The position numbers were made by a program, and so were the translations under genes. From positions 118,062 through 182,061 of the forward strand of contig NZ_FONX01000010.1 of assembly GCF_900113035.1 (NCBI RefSeq): DNA of 64,000 nucleotides, read 5' to 3'. This DNA comes from Paracidovorax wautersii (GTDB taxonomy: Bacteria; Pseudomonadota; Gammaproteobacteria; Burkholderiales; Burkholderiaceae_C). The notes beneath the pieces were generated by a model. The model ran no database searches. It was not told the origin of the DNA and saw only the letters and a list, made by a program, of their open reading frames with translations. Below, one piece after another: positions 58,523 to 64,000 of the stretch; positions within the stretch are counted from its first letter, which is position 1; each line of letters starts with the position of its first letter.

Positions 58523-59152
58523 ATGGAACCTGTCTCCAATGCCACCGTGTACATCGTCGATGACGATGCCGGTGTGCGCGAAGCGCTGGCCTGGCTGCTG
58601 CGCTCGCGCCGTGTCCCCAGCGAATGCTATGACAGCGCCGAATCCTTCGCCGCCATGCTCCAGGGCCGCCCGCCCCAGCGCCAGCCCTGCTGCCTGCTGC
58701 TGGACGTGCGCATGCCCGGCATGAGCGGGCTGGCCCTGTTCGACCAGCTGGCCGAGCGCGGCGACATCGCCGCCATGCCGGTGATCTTCCTCACCGGCCA
58801 TGCCGACGTGCCCACGGCGGTGGCCACCGTCAAGCGCGGCGCCTTCGACTTCTGCGAAAAGCCGTTTTCCGACAACCTGCTGGTGGACCGCATCCAGGCG
58901 GCGCTGGCGCAATCGGCCAGCCACCTGCAGGAGCGCCGCGCCCAGCACGAGCTGCAGGACCGTGTGGCCGAGCTGACCGAGCGCGAGCGCGACGTGATGC
59001 GGCTGGTGGTGGAGGGGCTGCCCAACAAGCTCATCGCCGACCAGCTCGACATCAGCGTGCGCACGGTGGAGGTGCACCGCTCGCGCGTCTTCGACAAGAT
59101 GCAGGTCAAGTCGGCGGTGGAGCTGGCGAACCTGATGCGCGCGGCGCACTGA
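58523..59152 (+). CDS. FixJ-type response regulator (receiver plus LuxR HTH)
   Basis: 209 residues. The receiver domain has the acidic pair DDDAG, phosphoacceptor Asp61 in LLLDVRMPG, and FLTGHADVPTAV with the KRGAFDFCEKPF end typical of FixJ. The C-terminal LuxR helix-turn-helix reads LTERERDVMRLVVEGLPNKL, then SVRTVEVHRSRVFDKMQV. It is the partner of the kinase just upstream. Target genes are unknown. Confidence 0.94.
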   Translation: MEPVSNATVYIVDDDAGVREALAWLLRSRRVPSECYDSAESFAAMLQGRPPQRQPCCLLLDVRMPGMSGLALFDQLAERGDIAAMPVIFLTGHADVPTAVATVKRGAFDFCEKPFSDNLLVDRIQAALAQSASHLQERRAQHELQDRVAELTERERDVMRLVVEGLPNKLIADQLDISVRTVEVHRSRVFDKMQVKSAVELANLMRAAH

Positions 59153-59274
59153 CGGGTCTGCCTGCCTACCTGCCTGCGCGCTGCAGGCCCGGGCTTCGGC
59201 CCGGCCAGAGGAGCGGCGCACACGGCCCTGCGAGCTGCGGCAATTCAGCCAGAGGGGTGTGTGTCCAGCCGCTC

Positions 59275-59303
59275 AAAAAAAAGACAGGCACAAGGGCCTG
59301 TCT
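59275..59303 (-). terminator. Rho-independent terminator of the OmpA-like gene
   Basis: On the minus strand AGACAGGC (complement of 59296-59303) and GCCTGTCT (59282-59289) form an 8-bp stem with a 6-nt loop, followed by a run of T residues (eight A at 59275-59282 on the plus strand). It lies 40 bp after the stop codon. Confidence 0.88.
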
Positions 59304-59343
59304 CGGGGTGCCGGGGGCCCGCAGGCCCTGGAGTTCATGGGCC

Positions 59344-59997
59344 TCAGCCGCGCGAACGCTCGCCCACGAAGATCTCGACGCGGCGGTTGCGCGCGCGGCC
59401 TTCGCTGGTGTCGTTGCTGGCCACCGGCTGGGCGGAGCCGCGGCCTTCCACCTGGATGCGGCCGCCGTTCACGCCGCGGGCCGTCAGGTAGTTGCGCACG
59501 CTGCTGGCGCGGTCCAGCGACAGCGGGTTGTTGATCGCGTCGGTGCCGGTGGAGTCGGTGTAGCCGACGATGCGCACTTCGGTGTTGGGGTTGTTGCGCA
59601 GGCCTTCGGCGAAGCGGTCCAGCAGGGGAGCGAAGTTGGGCTGGATGTTCGAGCGGTTCGTGGCGAAGGAAATGTCGCTGGGGATGTCCAGCTTCAGCTG
59701 GTTGTCGGCGGTCTGCGTGACGACCACGCCGGTGCCGGCCGTGGCCTGCTGCATTTCCTGCTTCTGGCGTTCCATGTGCTGCGACCAGATGTAGGAGCCC
59801 AGCGCGCCCACGCCTGCGCCGATCAGGGCGCCCGTGCCTGCGTTGCCGCCCGTCACGGCGCCCAGCACCGCTCCGCCTGCAGCGCCGGCGCCCGCGCCGA
59901 TCGCGGTGTTGCGCTGGGTGTCGCTCATGTTGGCACAGCCGGTGACCAGCACGAGGGCTGCAGTGGCGCTGATGAGAAGGGGATGACGCAGACGCAT
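59344..59997 (-). CDS. OmpA-family lipoprotein with glycine-zipper domain
   Basis: 217 residues. Start 59997 (MRLRHPLLISATA) follows AAGGAG. The lipobox is LVTGCANM, so the protein is lipid-anchored. Residues 32-70 form a Gly/Ala-rich zipper (AIGAGAGAAGGAVLGAVTGG), and residues 105-210 are an OmpA-like peptidoglycan-binding domain (GYTDSTGTDAINNPLSLDRA, GRGSAQPVASNDTSEGRARN). It probably links the outer membrane to peptidoglycan. Confidence 0.93.
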   Translation of the reverse strand: MRLRHPLLISATAALVLVTGCANMSDTQRNTAIGAGAGAAGGAVLGAVTGGNAGTGALIGAGVGALGSYIWSQHMERQKQEMQQATAGTGVVVTQTADNQLKLDIPSDISFATNRSNIQPNFAPLLDRFAEGLRNNPNTEVRIVGYTDSTGTDAINNPLSLDRASSVRNYLTARGVNGGRIQVEGRGSAQPVASNDTSEGRARNRRVEIFVGERSRG

Positions 59998-60141
59998 GAC
60001 GAACTCCTTGGAGTGAAAGATTTTTCTGATGCCGGTTCCGCCGGCCTGGCGCCCATGGGGGCCAGTGCCTGCGAAGCAGGGCTGTAAGGTAACCAAATGC
60101 TGGGGGCGGCGCTGTAGGACCATGGCGCCAGTCGTGCCTGG

Positions 60142-60324
60142 TCAGTCCGGCGACGCAGGGGGCGAGGGCGGCGGGCCGCCCGGTGGATGGGGCGCCGCAG
60201 GGCGTTCGGGCTCGGCGGGCGGGGGCACGAGCTCGCCCCGGCGGCGGCCCGAGAACATGGTCCACCACACGATCGCCACCAGCACCGCCAGCGCGATCAA
60301 GGCTTCAAGCAAAATCAGCCACAT
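60142..60324 (-). CDS. 60-residue single-pass membrane protein, start overlapping mltA
   Basis: ATG 60324 begins MWLILLEALIALAVLVAIVW, a clean transmembrane helix, then WTMFSGRRRGE and a Pro-rich tail (PPPAEPERPAAPHPPGGPP). AGGAGA lies about 10 bases upstream. The start codon overlaps that of the divergent mltA gene: both use the CATG at 60322-60325. Protein-like composition supports a real gene. No family recognised. Confidence 0.6.
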   Translation of the reverse strand: MWLILLEALIALAVLVAIVWWTMFSGRRRGELVPPPAEPERPAAPHPPGGPPPSPPASPD

Positions 60325-61477
60325 GAAATCCCGTCTCCTGCGCCTTTGTATGACGGCGCTGATTGTAGGAACGCTCGCGGCCTGCTCCAGCCGCCCGCCC
60401 CTGATCGAAGAATCCGGCACCCCCGCTGCCCCTCCGCCGTCCTATGCCGGCGTGCCCATCGCGCCGTCGGCCGCCGTGCCGGGCACGCTGGCGCAGCCCA
60501 AGAGCCGCTGGGTGCCGGTGTCGTGGGACGAACTGCCCGGCTTCTCCGAAGACAACCTGACCGAGGCCTGGAACGCCTGGATCAAGAACTGCGAACGCCC
60601 GTCGCCGGCCTTCGCGCACCTGTGCCCCGAGGTGCGGCGCCTGTCCATCGGCAGCCCCGACGAGCAGCGCGCCTGGATGCGCGCGCGCCTGCAGCCCTAC
60701 CGTGTCGAGTCGCTCTCCGGCAACCCGGACGGCATGCTCACCGCCTATTACGAACCCTACCTGGACGCCTCGCGCCTGCCGGGCAACGGCTTCAACATCC
60801 CCATCTACCGCGCTCCGGCGGGCTTGGGCAGCCGCAAGCCCTGGTACACGCGCCAGCAGATCGACACCCTGCCCGAGGCGCAGGCCCAGCTCGCCGGCCG
60901 CGCCATCGCCTGGGTGCGCGATCCGGTCGAGGCCATGGTGCTGCACATCCAGGGCTCGGGCCGGCTGCGCCTCGTGGAGCCCGACGGCAGCGTGCGCCTG
61001 GTGCGCGTGGCCTTCGCCGGCACCAACGACCAGCCCTACCAGAGCGTGGGCCGCTGGCTGCTCGACCAGGGCCTGGTGCGCGACGCCACCTGGCCCGGCA
61101 TCCGCGCCTGGACGCTGCAGAACCCCGGCCGCGTCAACGAGATGCTCTGGGCCAATCCGCGCTACGTGTTCTTCCGCGAAGAACCGCTGGACGGGCTGGA
61201 CGCCGCCTTCGGCCCCAAGGGCGCGCAGGGCGTGGCGCTCACGCCGGGCCGCTCCATCGCCGTGGACCGGCAGAGCATTCCCTACGGCACGCCCGTGTGG
61301 CTGGCCTCCAGCGGGCCGACCACGCAGCTGCAGCGGCTGGTGATGGCGCAGGACACGGGCAGCGCCATCCTGGGCGCCGTGCGCGCCGACTACTTCACCG
61401 GCTGGGGCCAGGAAGCCGGCGACATCGCCGGGCGGCTCAAGCAGAACCTGCGCCTCTGGGTGCTCTGGCCGCGCTGA
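60323..61477 (+). CDS. mltA: Membrane-bound lytic murein transglycosylase A
   Basis: 384 residues with a lipobox (LAACSS) and a Pro-rich linker. MltA-domain motifs are LTAYYEPYLDASR and YRAPAGLG, MVLHIQGSGRLRL, and the C-terminal 3D-like domain with GRSIAVDRQSIPYGTPVWL and AQDTGSAILGAVRADYFTG, which includes the catalytic aspartate. It cleaves peptidoglycan glycan strands with 1,6-anhydro product. Start 60323 overlaps the start of the divergent small gene; the mltA promoter must lie inside that gene. Confidence 0.95.
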   Translation: MKSRLLRLCMTALIVGTLAACSSRPPLIEESGTPAAPPPSYAGVPIAPSAAVPGTLAQPKSRWVPVSWDELPGFSEDNLTEAWNAWIKNCERPSPAFAHLCPEVRRLSIGSPDEQRAWMRARLQPYRVESLSGNPDGMLTAYYEPYLDASRLPGNGFNIPIYRAPAGLGSRKPWYTRQQIDTLPEAQAQLAGRAIAWVRDPVEAMVLHIQGSGRLRLVEPDGSVRLVRVAFAGTNDQPYQSVGRWLLDQGLVRDATWPGIRAWTLQNPGRVNEMLWANPRYVFFREEPLDGLDAAFGPKGAQGVALTPGRSIAVDRQSIPYGTPVWLASSGPTTQLQRLVMAQDTGSAILGAVRADYFTGWGQEAGDIAGRLKQNLRLWVLWPR

Positions 61478-61485
61478 CGCAGGCC

Positions 61486-61504
61486 GCCGGGGCAGGGCCC
61501 CGGC
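61486..61504. terminator. G/C hairpin after mltA, no T-run
   Basis: GCCGGGGC (61486-61493) and GCCCCGGC (61497-61504) form an 8-bp stem with a 3-nt loop 8 bp after the stop. No T-run follows, so it is at best a weak or stabilising 3' element. Confidence 0.35.
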
Positions 61505-61610
61505 CCACGGGCCGCGCAGGGCGGCGTGTCATGGCGCCGTCACGGGAGCGCGATACCTTCCTGGTTCCCTCCTTGAATCAGGGCCCGCGCTCGTGGGCCG
61601 TCTTTCCCCC

Positions 61611-63615
61611 ATGCCTTTCGCCTCTCCCTGGGCCGCTGCCAACGCTGCGGCTTTTGCCCTTGTGCGCTCCAGCGCCTTCGCCCTGCACGCGCTGCGCGCC
61701 GCACTGCTGCCGGCCCTGCTGGCCCTGACCGCCTGCGGCGGCGGTGGTGACGCCGCCACCCCCGTGGCCCCGGCCGGCGTGGGCTTCGCCGAATCGGCGC
61801 CCGTGCCTTCCGTCACGGCTTTCGTCGATGCCGCCGCCACCAACCAGCGCGGCGATGCGCGCTACGCCACGGTGGACACCAACGCCGGCGTGCGCGTGCT
61901 GAGCGGCTTCCTCGACCTGTGGGAGCCCAGCACCCGCCTGGTCGATGCCGGGCAGACGGCTCCGGCGCGCGACGGCTTCCCGGCCATCGCCGCCTCCAAG
62001 TGGTCCGGCATTCCGGGCGACGCCACCGACGGCACCGTCAAGAACGCGGCCTTCCACAGCGAGAACATCGGCTTCGTGGTCCGCACCACGGCCGCCCGCA
62101 CGCCCGCCCAGGCCGACGCCGCCTACTACGACGACCGCCTACTACGACGACCGCCGCGGCAAGAACTACAGCGTGACAGACGGCATGGGCCCGCTCACCG
62201 CCGCCTGGCGCCAGGCCGCGCGCCAGACCACCACCATCACCAGCATCCCCGCGGATGCCGGCACGGTGCGCTATGACGACCAGGGCAACAACACCGGCGT
62301 GGGCGGCAGCGCCAATGCCGACTTCGGCCTGGTGATCGACTTCGTCAACAGCATGGGCAACAACGCCTCCACCGAACCCGCCAAGCGCTTCTACAAGTAC
62401 GCCCGCCCGTGGCGCTGGAGCAGCAGCGTGCAGGTCGTGCCGACGCTCGAACCCGCCAAGAGCAGCACGCCCGCCACCGACGGCGGCTTCCCCAGCGGCC
62501 ACTCGGCCGAGGCGGTGCGCAACGCCGTCGCCATGGCCTACCTGGTGCCCGAGCGCTTCCAGGAAATGCTCTCGCGCGGCCTGGAACTGGGCGAGAACCG
62601 CATCATGGCCGGCATGCACTCGCCCATGGATGTGATCGGCGGCCGCCTGCTGGGCGAAGCCTCGGCGCTGGGCAACATCTACGTCGCCACGCCCGACGCC
62701 CGCAAGGCCGCGCGCGCCCAGGCCCTGCAGACGCTGATGAAGTCCACCGGCGCCGCCACGCCCGAGGCCCTGCTGGCCTTCGCCCACTCGCAAGGCGCGG
62801 CGCAGGACCGCTTCGCCGACGCCGCCGCCAACCGCAGCGCCTACCAGCGCCGCCTGGTCTTCGGCTTCACGCAGATCGGCGACGCCACCCGCCCGGCCGT
62901 GGTGCCCAAGGGCGCCGAAGTGCTGCTGGAAACGCGCCAGCCCTACCTGAGCGACGCGCAGCGCCGCGTGGTGCTCAAGACCACCGCGCTGCCTTCGGGC
63001 TACCCCGTCATGGATGACGCCGAAGGTTTCGGCCGCCTGAACCTCTTCGCCGCGGCCGACGGCTACGGCGCCTTCAACGGCGACGTGGACGTGAGCATGG
63101 ACGCGAGCCTGGGCGGCTTCAACGCGCTGGACGTGTGGCGCAACGACATCGCCGGCCCCGGCAAGCTGACCAAGCGCGGCTCCGGCACGCTGGCGCTGGC
63201 CGGCAACAACCGCTTCAGCGGCGGCATCGAACTGGTGGCCGGCACTCTGCGCGCCGACAGCGCCCAGGCCCTGGGCACGGGCGCCGTCTATGTGGGCGGC
63301 GGCACGCTGGCCGTGGGCGGCGCGGGCACCCTGCAGCTGCAGGGCGGCTACGCCCAGACCGCTGCCGGCACGCTGCAGGCGCAGCTGGGCTCGGCCGACG
63401 CGGGCGTTATGTCCACCTCCGGCACCGCCGTGCTGGGCGGCACGCTGGTGGTGTCCTTCCGCGCCGGCTACACGCCCAAGGCGGGCGACACCATCACGGT
63501 GCTGCGCGCGCAAGGCGTGCAGGGCCAGTTCAGCCAGATCATCGTGCCGGGCTTCCGCGCCACGCCGGTCTATGGCCTGACGGGCGTGCAGCTGGTGCTG
63601 TCCAGCGCAGCCTGA
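61611..63615 (+). pseudogene. PAP2 acid phosphatase with autotransporter-type repeat, frameshifted
   Basis: The reading frame starts MPFASPWAAANAAAFALVRS with a lipobox-like LLALTACGGGGD and runs to YYDDR at about 62138, where it shifts; translation then ends at 62276. The downstream frame carries the full PAP2 signature: KRFYKYARP, GGFPSGHSAEAV and NRIMAGMHSPMDVIGGR, then an autotransporter-associated beta-strand repeat (RGSGTLALAGNNRFSGGIEL). No barrel domain follows. The shift is caused by an exact 16-bp tandem duplication (62122-62153); without one copy the product would be 662 residues from this ATG. It may be a pseudogene or a slippage-switched gene. Confidence 0.85.
62122..62153. repeat. 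16-bp tandem duplication causing the frameshift
   Basis: CCTACTACGACGACCG occurs twice in direct tandem (62122-62137, 62138-62153). Sixteen is not a multiple of three; deleting one copy restores AAYYDDRRGKNYS in frame. Confidence 0.95.
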
Positions 63616-63631
63616 GCCTGAGTCTTTTGCG

Positions 63632-63680
63632 GGGGGCGAGGCGAACGCCGCAGGGCGTGTGCCTCGCCCCCTTTTTTTTT
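63632..63680 (+). terminator. Rho-independent terminator of the phosphatase gene
   Basis: GGGGGCGAGGC (63632-63642) pairs with GCCTCGCCCCC (63661-63671), with an inner ACGCC/GGCGT stem, and nine T residues follow (63672-63680). It lies 17 bp after the stop. Confidence 0.93.
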
Positions 63681-63705
63681 GTTTCGCGGCGGAGAGCGGG
63701 CTAGA

Positions 63706-64000
63706 TGTGAAGCTTCAATAGGTTGTATCCGGTGTTCATCCTGGTTGGATTTGAGAGACTGGAAGTCGCCAAACACCCAATCGACTCAGGACACCCAACC
63801 GGATGAACACCCATAAGCATGCCCGACTTACCTTCGCCCGCCGACTTGAGATGGTTCAACAGATGACCATTCATGGCCAGGACGCCGCCCAGGCAGCTCT
63901 CGCCCAAGGCGTCACCGCTCAGACAGCCAGGAAGTGGCTGGGCCGGTATCTGAGCGGTGGCGAAGCCGCCCTGGCCGATGCATCCTCCAGACCAACGCGC
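63706..64000 (+). mobile_element. IS481-family insertion sequence, left end (cut by window end)
   Basis: The end TGTGAAGCTTCAATAGGTTG starting at 63706 matches the IS481 terminal repeat pattern as I remember it (TGTGAAGATTCAATAGG). The six bases before it are GCTAGA, fitting the NCTAGN target preferred by IS481. The transposase begins 97 bp inside. The right end is beyond the window, so the target duplication cannot be checked. Confidence 0.85.
63803..64000 (+). CDS. IS481-family transposase, N-terminal part
   Basis: ATG 63803 begins MNTHKHARLTFARRLEMVQQ and continues with the helix-turn-helix of the family (AQAALAQGVTAQTARKWLGR, YLSGGEAALADASSRP). The catalytic DDE region lies beyond the window. 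A GG-rich site (CCGG) is the only ribosome-binding candidate. Confidence 0.9.
   Translation, partial: MNTHKHARLTFARRLEMVQQMTIHGQDAAQAALAQGVTAQTARKWLGRYLSGGEAALADASSRPTR

Overview
The window reads as chromosomal DNA of a high-G+C betaproteobacterium, most likely a member of the Comamonadaceae (Acidovorax or a close relative). This is inferred from the gene set (DUF3717/DUF1289 protein, YaeQ, TIGR02099/YhdP, GlnE, FixJ-type two-component pair), the very high G+C with strong third-position bias, and intergenic hairpins sharing a GCG-TTGATT-CAAGCGC core. No rRNA, tRNA or CRISPR array was seen.

Layout. 1-10.2 kb is housekeeping: the 3' part of an M48 metalloprotease, a holin-like membrane protein, a small anchored protein, a TerC/YjbE-family exporter behind a yybP-ykoY (Mn2+) riboswitch and terminator, a DUF3717/DUF1289 protein, a zinc-ribbon protein, yaeQ, purB, a glutathione S-transferase, an exported glutathione peroxidase and a degenerate HD-domain protein. 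10.4-17.0 kb is a repressor/outer-membrane-factor/adaptor/RND efflux operon. 17.3-29.1 kb and 38.2-48.1 kb, all on the minus strand, are two halves of a large organosulfur-scavenging locus. The first half has an SsuD-like monooxygenase with an odd amidohydrolase, a MetNI transporter served by four MetQ/NlpA-type binding proteins, an NtaA/SnaA-type monooxygenase and two SfnB-type flavoproteins. The second half has msuE, sfnG, a complete branched-chain-amino-acid-type (Liv) ABC transporter and two DszC-like flavoprotein monooxygenases. 29.5-37.5 kb, on the plus strand and visibly lower in G+C, is a catabolic block lying between the two halves: MarR regulator, APC permease, amidase, flavin amine oxidase, aldehyde dehydrogenase and outer-membrane barrel protein. 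A 281-bp MITE-like foldback element with perfect 19-bp terminal inverted repeats lies at its far border. 48.4-61.5 kb is again core: glnE, yhdP, a nitrilase-family amidase, a histidine kinase/FixJ-type regulator pair, an OmpA-like lipoprotein, a tiny membrane protein whose start codon overlaps that of mltA, and mltA. 61.6-63.6 kb is a PAP2 acid phosphatase with an autotransporter-type repeat that is frameshifted by an exact 16-bp tandem duplication. The window ends inside an IS481-family insertion sequence.

How the genes fit together. The sulfur locus would import a range of sulfonates, sulfones or sulfur heterocycles through two ABC systems and release sulfite using FMNH2 made by MsuE; three of its transcription units share a 21-bp promoter motif seen directly in the sequence. 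The catabolic block looks like amide hydrolysis, amine oxidation and aldehyde oxidation with its own uptake and regulator; its substrate is unknown. All family assignments come from reading the translations; no database search was run.
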